Part shown: one piece after another, positions 43,601 through 53,474 of the stretch | Numbering within the stretch: position 1 is the stretch's first letter | Layout of the letters: the number at the start of each line of letters is the position of its first letter | Assembly: GCA_934553285.1 (NCBI GenBank) | Contig: CAKTFD010000001.1 | Span: 1-64,000 of the forward strand | DNA: 64,000 nt | From: an uncultured Faecalibacterium sp. | GTDB taxonomy: Bacteria; Bacillota; Clostridia; Oscillospirales; Ruminococcaceae | Reading direction: 5' to 3' | Program-made: the position numbers and the translations under genes | The notes under the pieces: model-generated | What the model was told of the DNA's origin: nothing | Seen by the model: the letters and a program-made list of their open reading frames with translations, nothing else | The model's database searches: none

Positions 43601-45151
43601 TTACTCGAGCTCGATGGTTGCAGGCGGCTTACCGGTGCAATCATAGAATACGCGGTTAACGTGTTTGACCTCGTTGACGATGCGGCTGGTGACGGTGCCC
43701 AGAACATCCCAGGGCATGTCATAGCTTTCTGCAGTCATAAAGTCGGTGGTGGTCACGGCACGCAGGGCAACCGCATAATCGTAGGTGCGCTCGTCGCCCA
43801 TAACGCCAACGCTGTGCATGTTGGTCAGAGCAGCGTAATACTGGCTGATTTCCTTATCCAGACCTGCCTTGGCAATCTCCTCGCGCCAGATAGCATCGGC
43901 ATCCTGCACGATGGTCACCTTCTCGGGGGTCACTTCGCCGATGATGCGGATGCCCAGACCGGGGCCGGGGAACGGCTGACGGCTGACCAGATACTCGGGC
44001 AGGCCCAGCTCACGGCCGGCCTGACGCACTTCGTCCTTGAACAGGTTGCGCAGCGGCTCCACCAGCTCCTTAAAGTCCACGGTATCGGGCAGGCCGCCCA
44101 CATTGTGGTGACTCTTGATGACGGTGGACTCGCCGCCCAGACCGCTTTCCACCACATCGGGATAGATGGTGCCCTGTGCCAGGAAGTCTACCTTGCCGAT
44201 CTTCTTGGCTTCTTCCTCAAATACACGGATGAACTCTTCGCCAATGATCTTGCGTTTGCGCTCCGGCTCGGTAACGCCTTTCAGCTTGCGGAAATAGCGG
44301 TCGCGGGCGTCCACGCAGATAAAGTTGATGTCAAAGCCGTTGGCATTGCCGGGGCCAAAAACAGAGCAGACTTCTTCCTTTTCATTCTTACGCAGCAGGC
44401 CGTGATCCACAAACACACAGGTGAGCTGCTTGCCGATGGCCTTGGCCAGCATGGCTGCCAGCACAGAGGAATCCACACCGCCGGAAAGCGCACACAGGAC
44501 CTTACCCTCGCCAATGCGCTCCCGCAATGCCTTGACATTGTTCTCCACAAAAGAGTCCATCTTCCAGTCGCCGCTGCAGCCGCACACATTGTATACGAAG
44601 TTGCGCAGCATTTTTTTGCCCTCAGCGGTATGCAGAACCTCCGGATGAAACTGCACTGCGTACAGGCCCTTTTCTGCATTTTCCACAGCCGCTACCGGGC
44701 AGTTAACCGTATGCGCAGTGATCTGGAAGCCGGGAGCAGCCTGCTCGATATAGTCGTTGTGGCTCATCCAGCAGATGGTAGAGGGCTGCACATCGGTAAA
44801 CAGCTTGCTCTCGGTGTTTACAAACACCTCGGTCTTGCCGTACTCGCGCTCGGGTGCACGGCAGACATGACCGCCCAGCAGGTGCATCATCAGCTGACTG
44901 CCGTAGCAGATGCCCAGCACAGGCACGCCCCAGGTAAAGATCTCGGGATCGATGGTGGGAGAATCCTCCAGATAAACACTGTTGGGGCCGCCGGTGAAGA
45001 TGATGCCTTTGGGATTCTTGGCCTTGATGACCGACAGGTCGGTTTTATAGGAATAGATCTCGCAGTAGACATTATTTTCTCGGACGCGGCGGGCAATCAG
45101 CTGATTGTACTGGCCGCCAAAGTCCAGCACGATGACAGTTTCATGCTGCAT
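43601..45151 (-). CDS. guaA: GMP synthase (glutamine-hydrolysing)
   Basis: A 516-residue enzyme that aminates XMP to GMP. The glutamine amidotransferase domain has the nucleophile Cys82 in LGICYGSQ and the His-Glu pair in VQFHPEV. The ATP-pyrophosphatase loop [10 protein letters not shown] follows near residue 226, and the C-terminal dimerisation domain ends in PPATIELE, typical of GuaA. The start is ATG 45151 with GGAGG upstream; the ATG at 45166 overlaps that ribosome site. It is monocistronic, with an extended -10 (TGCTATACT) before it. No guanine riboswitch was recognised. Confidence 0.97.
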   Translation of the reverse strand: MQHETVIVLDFGGQYNQLIARRVRENNVYCEIYSYKTDLSVIKAKNPKGIIFTGGPNSVYLEDSPTIDPEIFTWGVPVLGICYGSQLMMHLLGGHVCRAPEREYGKTEVFVNTESKLFTDVQPSTICWMSHNDYIEQAAPGFQITAHTVNCPVAAVENAEKGLYAVQFHPEVLHTAEGKKMLRNFVYNVCGCSGDWKMDSFVENNVKALRERIGEGKVLCALSGGVDSSVLAAMLAKAIGKQLTCVFVDHGLLRKNEKEEVCSVFGPGNANGFDINFICVDARDRYFRKLKGVTEPERKRKIIGEEFIRVFEEEAKKIGKVDFLAQGTIYPDVVESGLGGESTVIKSHHNVGGLPDTVDFKELVEPLRNLFKDEVRQAGRELGLPEYLVSRQPFPGPGLGIRIIGEVTPEKVTIVQDADAIWREEIAKAGLDKEISQYYAALTNMHSVGVMGDERTYDYAVALRAVTTTDFMTAESYDMPWDVLGTVTSRIVNEVKHVNRVFYDCTGKPPATIELE

Positions 45152-45194
45152 GATGTTTTCCTCCATTTTTGAGTGAGTTTCTACAGATAATTTT

Positions 45195-45203
45195 AGTATA
45201 GCA
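45195..45203 (-). promoter_or_regulatory. guaA promoter (extended -10)
   Basis: Minus strand TG-C-TATACT, 44 bases before the start codon; -35 is weak. Confidence 0.5.
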
Positions 45204-45244
45204 CATCTTACAAGAAAAATCGACAGTTTTTGTGAAGTTTTCTG

Positions 45245-45886
45245 TTATTCTCTTTTGCGGATCGGATGCCGCAAAACGGTCTTTAGTTTTTCCGGTGCGG
45301 TACGGCGCGGGTCTCCCAGATAGATCTCGTGATGGAAACGCGCGGCCGAAAAATCCGGGCAATACCCCTGCTCCGCCGCAAAGTCATCCAGCATTCGCAG
45401 CGTTTCCGGCTCAGTGTCATAGGGGCCGATGTGCATACATTGTACGCACAGGCCTTCATCGTAGGTGAAAAATTCCACCTTGGAAAAATCCTTTTTCTTT
45501 TTAGCTGTCGCTTCCTGTACCGCCCAGTCAAATTCTGCACGGGTGACAAATTCCGGCAGACGGATCATGGAGGTCCAGATAAAAGTTTCTTTGTTGGAAA
45601 AATCTACGCCTTCCGCTCCGGGCTGATGCCACAGCCCTTCCAGCGGCGGAACAACATATGCAAAATAGCCGTCCATCTTATGGCTGCTTTTATAGCTCAT
45701 TTTGATGGTAAAGGCAATGCCGTACAGCAGCTCCAGCGCTGCCTTGTATTCCCCTGCCGGGTCGTTGGGGTCGCCTTTGCCCTGCACCGCCACAAAATTC
45801 ATGGGCGGGATCGTGACGATCTGCGGTTTCTGCGGCGGAAGATAAAACTCTTTATACTCTTTTTTGTAATCAAATGCAGCATTCAT
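45245..45886 (-). CDS. GyrI-like small-molecule-binding protein
   Basis: A 213-residue cytosolic protein of the GyrI-like family, which binds hydrophobic or cationic small molecules. Typical parts are PPMNFVAVQGKGDPNDPAGEYKAALELLYGIAFTIKM, GYFAYVVPPLEGLW, and CVQCMHIGPYDTEPETLRMLDDF, followed by HHEIYLGDPRRTAPEKLKTVLRHPI. No DNA-binding domain is attached, so it is not a transcription factor by itself. GGAGG precedes the ATG. It stands alone between guaA and pfkA. Confidence 0.85.
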   Translation of the reverse strand: MNAAFDYKKEYKEFYLPPQKPQIVTIPPMNFVAVQGKGDPNDPAGEYKAALELLYGIAFTIKMSYKSSHKMDGYFAYVVPPLEGLWHQPGAEGVDFSNKETFIWTSMIRLPEFVTRAEFDWAVQEATAKKKKDFSKVEFFTYDEGLCVQCMHIGPYDTEPETLRMLDDFAAEQGYCPDFSAARFHHEIYLGDPRRTAPEKLKTVLRHPIRKRE

Positions 45887-45988
45887 GGCGGCACCTCCGT
45901 TTTTTTCAGTATACCTTATTTGGAGATGTTTGTAAACGCAAAGTTGTTACTTTGGGCAAAGAATACATCAAAGCCGGCAAAGACGATA

Positions 45989-46027
45989 GAAAAAAGCCAT
46001 CCCCTCAGAGAAACGAAGAGGATGGCT
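45989..46027 (-). terminator. Intrinsic terminator of pfkA
   Basis: Minus strand: AGCCATCC (46027-46020) / GGATGGCT (46002-45995) followed by TTTTTTC. Confidence 0.88.
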
Positions 46028-46049
46028 TGTGTATGCGATAGAGGAAGTA

Positions 46050-47024
46050 TCAGATAGAAATGGTGTTTACGACATCCAGCAGCACCGGGTCGAGATGTTT
46101 GGTCATCTCCAGAGCCTCATCCACAGGGTAGTCCACCAGTTTTTCGCCTTCCATGCCGACGATGCGGTTATACTTGCCCTGTTCCAGCAGGCAGACGGCC
46201 TGATAGCCCATGGCAGAAGCGTTCACACGGTCGCGCAGGGTGGGAGAACCACCGCGCTGCACATGACCCAGGATGGTAGCACGGGAGTCGATGCCGGTGC
46301 GGGCCTGGATCTCGTTGGCGATCTCCTGTGCATGGCCAACGCCCTCGGCCACGATGATGATAAAGTGGCGCTTGCCGGTCTTCTGGGTCTCGGCGATCTT
46401 ATCCAGGATATCGCGCTGCATGTCAAATTCCTTCTCAGGCAGCAGCACGGCCATAGCGCCGGAGGCGATAGCTACGTTCAGCGCGATGTAACCGGCGTTG
46501 CGGCCCATGACCTCAACCACACTGCAGCGGTCGTGGCTCTGGGTGGTATCGCGCAGCTTATCGATCATCTCCAGCGCGGTGTTCATAGCGGTATCATAAC
46601 CGATGGTGTACTCGGTGCAGGCAATATCGTTGTCGATGGTGCCGGGCAGGCCGATCATGGGGATGCCGCGGTGTGCCAGTGCGCGGGCACCACGATAGGA
46701 ACCATCGCCGCCGATAACGACCAGAGCGTCAATGCCCAGCTCACGGCACTTTTCAGCGCCCTTGTCCTGGCCTTCCTTGGTCTTGAACTCCAGGCAGCGG
46801 GCCGTATACAGGATCGTGCCGCCTGCAGAAATAATATTAGAAACACTGCGCAGATTCATTTCAAAGCACTCGCCGTTCAGCAGGCCATTGTAGCCGCGCT
46901 GAATGCCGATCATACGGAAACCTTTGTGCAGACCCGTGCGTACCACAGCGCGCACTGCTGCATTCATGCCAGGAGCATCACCACCGCTTGTCAGCACGCC
47001 AATCGTTTTGATTTGCTTTTCCAT
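46050..47024 (-). CDS. pfkA: ATP-dependent 6-phosphofructokinase
   Basis: A 324-residue glycolytic kinase. The ATP site GGDGS is at residues 105-109, and the catalytic PGTIDND contains Asp131; glycine before TIDND (Gly128) and at 108 points to ATP rather than pyrophosphate as donor. The allosteric GYNGLL and the GHVQRGGSPTLRDR fructose-6-phosphate region are intact. Start ATG 47024 is set by GGAGGG upstream. It lies downstream of dnaE, as in many Bacillota, but a TG-A-TATAAT -10 box in the 173-base gap suggests separate transcription. Confidence 0.97.
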   Translation of the reverse strand: MEKQIKTIGVLTSGGDAPGMNAAVRAVVRTGLHKGFRMIGIQRGYNGLLNGECFEMNLRSVSNIISAGGTILYTARCLEFKTKEGQDKGAEKCRELGIDALVVIGGDGSYRGARALAHRGIPMIGLPGTIDNDIACTEYTIGYDTAMNTALEMIDKLRDTTQSHDRCSVVEVMGRNAGYIALNVAIASGAMAVLLPEKEFDMQRDILDKIAETQKTGKRHFIIIVAEGVGHAQEIANEIQARTGIDSRATILGHVQRGGSPTLRDRVNASAMGYQAVCLLEQGKYNRIVGMEGEKLVDYPVDEALEMTKHLDPVLLDVVNTISI

Positions 47025-47135
47025 ACGAGAGATTCCCTCCAATTATAATTCAGTTCTTCATTTACCCACTTGCCTGTCATCTCTTCTTCCAGATGCAGGT
47101 CTGCTGCTTTGCAACAGCTTAGATCGCCTTTAATA

Positions 47136-47144
47136 ATTATATCA
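47136..47144 (-). promoter_or_regulatory. pfkA promoter (extended -10)
   Basis: Minus strand TGATATAAT (TG-A-TATAAT), with no strong -35, in the 173-base gap after dnaE. Confidence 0.55.
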
Positions 47145-47197
47145 CACTCCGGCGGATTTGAAAACACCTCACCTGTTGTCATTCGCGCACAGAAATG

Positions 47198-50100
47198 TCA
47201 TTTTGTTGCAACATTCTCTGTGCCGACCAGACGTTCCAGCTCTTTGAAGAACAATGGATGACCAGAAGTGTACAGCCGGCGCGGTGCAGCCAGTTTCTGT
47301 TTTGTGTCTTCCAGATACAGGATCACCGGAATATCACCATCAAAAATCTCCAGCAGATTGATCACCTTGGCATACTGCGGGCAGCTGCGGGACGGCAGGC
47401 GGATAAATACCCGCCGGGAAGCTGTTTTGACCGGATCCGGACGCCCGTTTTCCGGGCGGGATGGGTCGTAGCTGTCGATAGGCAGGATGCTGTCTGCCAG
47501 CAGCTTGGAAGCCTCGTCTTCGCGCACCGAGAGCCGCCCATCGATGACGACAACGGCGTTTTCCCGGATGGCATCCCGGAACCGGTCCAGCACCTTGGGG
47601 AATACGATCACTTCCATCGTGCCGGTCAGGTCTTCTACGCTGGTAAAGGCCATCATGCTGTTGGATTTAGTCGTCATCATGCGGTTTTTTACCACTGCAC
47701 AGACGATACGCACCTTTTCGCCGTCCTGCACATGGGCATCCTCGCCGGTCAGGGCCTTGATGGTGTGGGAGCCGATGCGGGCAGATCTTTCCCGGTAGGC
47801 ATCCAGCGGATGGCCGGACAGGTATAGGCCGCTGACCTCTTTTTCCTGCTGGAGCAGTTCGGTGTGGCTGTACTCCTCTACCGGGCGGATCTCATAGTTG
47901 TCCTCTTCCCGGCTCTCTTCCGCGCCCCCGCTCATGACAGAGAACAGATCCAGCTGTCCGTCCAGATTACGGCGGGAGTCAGTTTCGATGCTTTTGAGGA
48001 TGCCTTCCACTGCATCCACCATGCTGTGGCGGTTTGGGCCGAACCGGTCAAAGGCGCCGGCTTTGATAAGGCTTTCCACAGAGCGGCGGTTCAGCTCGCT
48101 GCCATGCATCCGCTTACAGAAATCGTACAGGCTGGCATAGGGTCTGCTTTTCCGCTCTGCAACTGCATTTTCGATGAGATTGCGGCCTACGTTTTTTACG
48201 GCGTTCAAACCAAAGCGGATCTGCCCCTGTGCATCGGCGGTAAAACCACCGTTGGAGATGTTCACATCCGGCGGCAGCACCTTGATCCCCAGGCGGGCGC
48301 ACTCGCCGGAATATTCAATGACCTTATCCGTATTGTCCAGCACACTGGTCAGCAGTGCTGCCATGAACTGGCTGGGATAATGGCACTTGAGATAGGCCGT
48401 CTGGAACGCCACGTAGGCATAGCAGGCCGCATGGCTCTTGTTGAAGGCGTAGGAAGCAAAGCTGGACATCTCGTCATAGATCTGGTTTGCCACCTGCTCC
48501 GGGATGCCGTTGGCCACGCAGCCCGGGCATTCGTGCCCTGGATCAGCACAGCCATGCACAAAGTGCTCCCGCTCCGCCTCCATAACGGCATGCTTTTTTT
48601 TGCTCATGGCACGGCGGACGTTATCTGCCTGCCCGAAGGAGAACCCTGCCAGTTCCCGGAAGATCTGCATGACCTGCTCCTGATAGACGATGCAGCCGTT
48701 GGTCACATCCAAAATGTGCGCCAGCTGCGGGGTCTTGTAGCTGATCTTATCCGGCTCGTGCCGGTTATGCAGATAGGTCGGGATGGAGTCCATGGGGCCG
48801 GGACGGTACAGGCTGATCAGAGCGATGACATCTTCCAGGTTCTGCGGCTGCAGGCCCACAAGCACCTGCTTCATGCCGGAAGATTCCAGCTGGAACACGC
48901 CTTCGGTATCGCCCTGCCCCAGCATCTTATAGGTGTCCGGGTCGTCATAGTCCAGATTGCGGATGGAGAACTCTGGATGCTGCTTTTGCACGGCGATCTC
49001 GGCATCCCGGATCACGGTCAGGGTGCGCAGACCCAGAAAATCCATTTTCAGCAATCCAAGTTCTTCGATCTCGGTCATGTTGAACTGGGTCACCGGCAGG
49101 CCGTCATTGGTGGAAAGCGGCAGATAGTGATCGGCAGGTTCCGGCGTGATGACGACACCCGCTGCATGGGTAGAAGCATGCCGCGGCATTCCCTCCACCT
49201 TCAGGGCGGTATCGATAAGCTCGGTCACCTGCGGGTCGGTATCGTATAGCTTTTTCAGCTCACTGGATACTTCCAATGCACGCTTGAGGGTCATCTTGAG
49301 TTCCATGGGCACGAGCTTTGCGACCACATCCACCTGCTGATACGGGATCCCCATCACCCGCCCCACATCCCGGATGGCATTGCGGGCGGCCATGGTACCG
49401 AAGGTAACGATCTGCGCCACATGGTCGGCTCCATATTTGCGGTTGACGTAATCAATGACCTCCTGCCGGCGCTCATAGCAGAAGTCCACATCAAAATCCG
49501 GCATACTGACACGTTCCGGGTTGAGGAAACGCTCGAAGATAAGGTTGTAGCGGATGGGGTCGATATCCGTAATGCCCACACAGTACGCGGCAATGCTGCC
49601 TGCACCGGAGCCACGCCCCGGCCCTACCGGGATGCCCTGACTTTTGGCAAAATTGATGTAGTCCCATACGATGAGGTAGTAGTTGGTATACCCCATGGTC
49701 TTTACCACACCGATCTCATATTTCAGGCGGTCGATGTTGGCCTGCGGCACATCCGGGCCATAGCGGTGTTCCAGCCCCTCCCAGCAGAGCTTTTCAAAAT
49801 AAGCCTGGTTTTCCATCCCGTCCGGGGCCTTATAGTACGGTATCTTGGTGTGGCCAAACTCAAAATCAAAATTGCACTGTTCTGCGATCTTTGCCGTGTT
49901 GGCACAGGCCTCCGGCACCATGGAGAACAGCTCGTACATCTCATCGGTGGTCTTGACGTAAAACTCATCCGTCTGGAACTCCATCCGGTCGGCATCCTGG
50001 ATCGTTTTACCGGTCTGGATGCACAGCAGGATGCTCTGCATCTTGGCATCCTCCCGGCGCAGATAGTGGGCATCGTTGGTGGCCGCCATGGGGATGCCGG

Positions 50101-50707
50101 TCTCGTGGGAAAGTTTGATCAGCTGCGGCAGAACGGTGGTATCCTCTTTCAGGCCGTGATCCTGCAGCTCGATATAGTAATTCCCTGCGCCAAACAGATC
50201 CTGATACCACAGGGCCGTTTCCTTTGCACGCTCAATATCTCCTGCCAGGATGGCCTGTGGGATCTCGCCCGCCAGACAGGCAGAAAGGCAGATCAGACCC
50301 TCGTGGTATTTTTCCAGCAGTTCCTTATCGATGCGGGGCTTGGAGTAAAAGCCCTCTACAAAGCCGGCGGAAACCATTTTGATCAGATTCTTGTAGCCGG
50401 TCTCGTTTTTGCACAGCAAGATCAGGTGGTTGTTGCCATCGATCTTATTTACTTTATCAAAGCGGGTGCGGGTAGCCACATAGACCTCGCAGCCGATAAT
50501 GGGCTTGATGCCTGCCTTTTTGGCTGCCTTATAAAACTGCACACAGCCGTACATGACACCATGATCCGTACAGGCAATGGCGGTCTGCCCGCACTCCTTT
50601 ACCCGCTCCATCAGCTGGTCGATACGGCAGGCACCGTCCAGCAGACTGTATTCTGTATGGATATGCAGATGGGCAAAAGGCCGGGTATTTGCATTGGGTC
50701 CGCTCAT
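47198..50707 (-). CDS. dnaE: DNA polymerase III alpha subunit (DnaE)
   Basis: A 1169-residue replicative polymerase subunit of DnaE1 type. The N-terminal PHP domain starts with HLHIHTEYSLLDGACRI; catalytic aspartates are in PDFDVDF (Asp404, Asp406); RGSGAGS and the helix-hairpin-helix region follow, and a C-terminal OB fold begins near VRIVCAVVKNRMM. Its start overlaps the whiA stop (ATGA). It forms the end of hprK-murB-rapZ-whiA-dnaE, a syntenic Bacillota set. The length fits DnaE, not the longer PolC. Confidence 0.97.
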   Translation of the reverse strand: MSGPNANTRPFAHLHIHTEYSLLDGACRIDQLMERVKECGQTAIACTDHGVMYGCVQFYKAAKKAGIKPIIGCEVYVATRTRFDKVNKIDGNNHLILLCKNETGYKNLIKMVSAGFVEGFYSKPRIDKELLEKYHEGLICLSACLAGEIPQAILAGDIERAKETALWYQDLFGAGNYYIELQDHGLKEDTTVLPQLIKLSHETGIPMAATNDAHYLRREDAKMQSILLCIQTGKTIQDADRMEFQTDEFYVKTTDEMYELFSMVPEACANTAKIAEQCNFDFEFGHTKIPYYKAPDGMENQAYFEKLCWEGLEHRYGPDVPQANIDRLKYEIGVVKTMGYTNYYLIVWDYINFAKSQGIPVGPGRGSGAGSIAAYCVGITDIDPIRYNLIFERFLNPERVSMPDFDVDFCYERRQEVIDYVNRKYGADHVAQIVTFGTMAARNAIRDVGRVMGIPYQQVDVVAKLVPMELKMTLKRALEVSSELKKLYDTDPQVTELIDTALKVEGMPRHASTHAAGVVITPEPADHYLPLSTNDGLPVTQFNMTEIEELGLLKMDFLGLRTLTVIRDAEIAVQKQHPEFSIRNLDYDDPDTYKMLGQGDTEGVFQLESSGMKQVLVGLQPQNLEDVIALISLYRPGPMDSIPTYLHNRHEPDKISYKTPQLAHILDVTNGCIVYQEQVMQIFRELAGFSFGQADNVRRAMSKKKHAVMEAEREHFVHGCADPGHECPGCVANGIPEQVANQIYDEMSSFASYAFNKSHAACYAYVAFQTAYLKCHYPSQFMAALLTSVLDNTDKVIEYSGECARLGIKVLPPDVNISNGGFTADAQGQIRFGLNAVKNVGRNLIENAVAERKSRPYASLYDFCKRMHGSELNRRSVESLIKAGAFDRFGPNRHSMVDAVEGILKSIETDSRRNLDGQLDLFSVMSGGAEESREEDNYEIRPVEEYSHTELLQQEKEVSGLYLSGHPLDAYRERSARIGSHTIKALTGEDAHVQDGEKVRIVCAVVKNRMMTTKSNSMMAFTSVEDLTGTMEVIVFPKVLDRFRDAIRENAVVVIDGRLSVREDEASKLLADSILPIDSYDPSRPENGRPDPVKTASRRVFIRLPSRSCPQYAKVINLLEIFDGDIPVILYLEDTKQKLAAPRRLYTSGHPLFFKELERLVGTENVATK

Positions 50708-51636
50708 GGTTCAGCCTCCTGTCCTTCCTGCTGGCGCTGGCGCAGATTTTCGGCCAGCGACTCCAGCTTTTTCATCCGATGTGATAAGCCGGATTTGCTT
50801 ACTGCCGGGTCAAAACAGCTGCACAGCGCCGTAAGCGAAAGATCCGGGTACTGCAGCCGCTTGGCAGCAGCCTGCTGCAGTACCTCCGGCAGGGTCTCCA
50901 AAGCATGCTGCTGCTGCAAAAAGCGGATGGCTTTCAGGGTCTGGGCGTTTGCCCGCGCCGTTTTGCCCAGGTTTGCAGTATCGCAGTTGGTCTGCCGGTT
51001 GGTCTGGTTGCGCACCTGCTTGAATGCCTTGAGGGTGTTGATCTGTTTTGCCGCTTCTGCTGCGCCCATAAAGCTGAGCAGCCGCTCCACGTTGGCACCG
51101 GTCTTGACATAGATCAGGTTCACACCGTTGCGGCGGGTGCGGTGCGGGGCAAACTCGTGCTCCGCAAGCAGGGCCTCAAAATCCCGCGCAAGGTTTGTGC
51201 GGGCGGTGAGAAATTCCAGATTATACTCCTTCTGCGGGTCGGTTACCGTACCGCTGCACAAAAATGCCATGGCAATATAGGCGCTTACGCAGGTCTGGCA
51301 GCGGATAAGCCCGGGGTCGATCTGCAGGCTGGTCTCCCTGCCGGTGGTGCCAAACAGCTCATGCAGCCGTGCGACCTGTTCCGGGGCGCAGATATTGAAC
51401 TCGTACAGCACACCGCTGGTACGCGGTTTTTCCAGGATCTCGCCCCGGATGCCGCAGCGCGCAAACAGCTGCTGTGCCAGCTGCACAGTCTGCTGCTGTT
51501 CCGTTTGCAGCACAAGCCCCCGGGCATCAAAGTATTTGGCAAAGCAGGCAATGCCATAGGCTGCCGCGCGCACACAGCACTCCTTGGTCAGGCTGCGCTG
51601 CGCGATCTGTTCCCGCGCATTGGATGCAAAACTCAT
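50704..51636 (-). CDS. whiA: WhiA, DNA-binding cell-division/sporulation regulator homologue
   Basis: A 310-residue protein with a homing-endonuclease-like N-terminal domain and a C-terminal helix-turn-helix (NCDTANLGKTARANAQ..., YPDLSLTALCSCFDPAVSKSGLSHRMKKL). In Bacillus WhiA affects cell division and chromosome segregation. ATG 51636 is set by GAGGAAAT upstream; a 45-residue extension is unsupported. It begins 16 bases after rapZ and overlaps dnaE. Confidence 0.93.
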   Translation of the reverse strand: MSFASNAREQIAQRSLTKECCVRAAAYGIACFAKYFDARGLVLQTEQQQTVQLAQQLFARCGIRGEILEKPRTSGVLYEFNICAPEQVARLHELFGTTGRETSLQIDPGLIRCQTCVSAYIAMAFLCSGTVTDPQKEYNLEFLTARTNLARDFEALLAEHEFAPHRTRRNGVNLIYVKTGANVERLLSFMGAAEAAKQINTLKAFKQVRNQTNRQTNCDTANLGKTARANAQTLKAIRFLQQQHALETLPEVLQQAAAKRLQYPDLSLTALCSCFDPAVSKSGLSHRMKKLESLAENLRQRQQEGQEAEP

Positions 51637-51652
51637 AGTATTTCCTCGATTT

Positions 51653-52516
51653 TCAGCGCACGGCATCCCGGTGCAGCACCCCCGGCTCGTATCCAAGGGA
51701 GGTGCAGTATTCCGCGATCTTGCGTGCAAACGTAATAGAGCGGTGTTTGCCGCCCGTGCAGCCCACCGCAATGGTCAGCTGACTTTTGCCTTCCTTAACA
51801 TAAAGCGGCAGGGCATATTGCAAAAAGTTTTCATAGCGGCGCAGCAGCTCCGGTGCTTCGGGGTGGCTCATGACAAAATCCACCACTTCCTGGTCCAGCC
51901 CGGTCTTATGTTTCAGCTCCGGCACATAAAAGGGGTTGGGCAGGCAGCGCACATCCAGCACAAGGTCTGCTTCCGGCGGCAGACCGAACTTGAATCCGAA
52001 GGACAGGATGGTCAGCCGCATGGCATTTTTTGCCCCGCCGTTTTTTACAAACAGGTCGCAGATACGCTCCTTGTTCTGGGCGGTGGAAAGCAGCCCGGTG
52101 TCGATGGTATAGTCCGCACGGTCTTTCAGCGGCTGCAGGATCTGCCGTTCCTTTAAAAAGGCATCCCGGGTGGAGATGCCCTCGGCAATGCTGATGGGAT
52201 GGCGGCGGCGGGTCTCGCTGTAGCGGCGCATCAGCACATCATCCGGTGCATCCAGAAACAGGATCTTGTACGGCGTTTTCTGGTCGTCCAGCTGCTGCAG
52301 GGCAGCTTCGATCTCTTCCCTGCTGCGGCAGCCGCGTACATCCATAGAAAGCGCAACCCGCTCAAGCTGGTTATCGCCCGCTTTGGAAAACGCCGTGATG
52401 CTGGGCAGCAGCACCGCCGGGACATTATCGATGCAGAAAAAGCCGATATCTTCCAGCGCATTCATAGCCACGGACTTTCCCGCGCCGGAAAGCCCGCTGA
52501 CGATCAACAGTTCCAT
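51653..52516 (-). CDS. rapZ: RapZ/YvcJ nucleotide-binding adapter protein
   Basis: A 287-residue P-loop protein with GLSGAGKS at residues 8-15 and the C-terminal domain containing VGCTGGKHRSITFARKIAEY. In Escherichia coli RapZ guides RNase E to GlmZ; in Bacillota its target is unclear. It is translated from AGGAG 10 bases upstream and sits between murB and whiA, the standard order. Confidence 0.95.
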   Translation of the reverse strand: MELLIVSGLSGAGKSVAMNALEDIGFFCIDNVPAVLLPSITAFSKAGDNQLERVALSMDVRGCRSREEIEAALQQLDDQKTPYKILFLDAPDDVLMRRYSETRRRHPISIAEGISTRDAFLKERQILQPLKDRADYTIDTGLLSTAQNKERICDLFVKNGGAKNAMRLTILSFGFKFGLPPEADLVLDVRCLPNPFYVPELKHKTGLDQEVVDFVMSHPEAPELLRRYENFLQYALPLYVKEGKSQLTIAVGCTGGKHRSITFARKIAEYCTSLGYEPGVLHRDAVR

Positions 52517-52549
52517 GGTGTGTTCTCCTGCTCCTTCTGTTCCCGCGCC

Positions 52550-53446
52550 TTAACGGACGACGCGGATCTCTTTTTCCAGGTCATAGCCGGTCTTTTCCTT
52601 CACGATGGCACGCACCTGCTCGCACAATGCCAGCACATCTGCACAGCTTGCGCCCCCAAGGTTTACCACAAAGCCGCAGTGCTTATCGCTGATGGCTGCG
52701 CCGCCATGCCGATAGCCCCGCAGGCCGCACTGGTCGATCAGGGCAGCGGCAAAGGCTCCTGCCGGGCGCTTGAAGGTACTGCCCGCGCTGGGCTTATCCA
52801 GCGGCTGCTTATCCAGCCGCTTTGCCATCAGCTCCTCCATCCTTGCGCGGATGGCATCCGGTTCGCCCGGGGTCAGTGTAAACTGTGCTGAGAGGATGCA
52901 GCCGCCGTTCTCCTCAAAAATGCTGTGGCGGTAGCGCAGATCCAGCGCCGATGCGGCGGCTTGCTGCACTTCGCCCGCAGCAGTCAGGTACTGCACGGTG
53001 GTCAGCACATCCTTCATCTCGCCGCCGTAGGCGCCTGCGTTCATGTAGACCGCGCCGCCCACTGTGCCGGGGATGCCGTAGGCAAATTCCAGCCCGGTCA
53101 GGCCGTGCGCCAGCGCTGTTTTACACAGCGCCGAGAGCCGTACTCCTGCCCCGGCGGTCAGCACCGTACCGCACACTTCCACGGTATCCTGCATGGCCGA
53201 AATATCCAGCACGGCTCCATCATAGCCTTCGTCGGCAAACAGGATATTGCTGCCGTTGCCCAGCAGATAGTATCGGGTATTCTGCGCTTTGCACAGCGCG
53301 ATGGCGCGGCAAAGCTGCGCCCGGTCTGCCGGCTGCACAAACAACCGGGCCGGGCCGCCGATCTTAAACGTGCAGTGGGCTGCCAGCGGCTCGTTTTCCT
53401 TAAAAGCGATGCCTGCCTCGGCCAGCTGCTGCTTGAGTTGTTCCAT
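52550..53446 (-). CDS. murB: UDP-N-acetylmuramate dehydrogenase
   Basis: A 298-residue FAD enzyme that reduces UDP-GlcNAc-enolpyruvate in peptidoglycan synthesis. The FAD-binding segments TFKIGGPARLFV, LLGNGSNILFAD and YGIPGTVGGAVYMNAGAYGGEM are intact, and the catalytic serine lies in KPSAGSTFKRP. It lacks the extra loops of type I MurB, so it is type II. It lies between hprK (28-base gap) and rapZ. Confidence 0.96.
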   Translation of the reverse strand: MEQLKQQLAEAGIAFKENEPLAAHCTFKIGGPARLFVQPADRAQLCRAIALCKAQNTRYYLLGNGSNILFADEGYDGAVLDISAMQDTVEVCGTVLTAGAGVRLSALCKTALAHGLTGLEFAYGIPGTVGGAVYMNAGAYGGEMKDVLTTVQYLTAAGEVQQAAASALDLRYRHSIFEENGGCILSAQFTLTPGEPDAIRARMEELMAKRLDKQPLDKPSAGSTFKRPAGAFAAALIDQCGLRGYRHGGAAISDKHCGFVVNLGGASCADVLALCEQVRAIVKEKTGYDLEKEIRVVR

Positions 53447-53474
53447 AGGGTCGATCTCCTTTTTATAGAGAGGT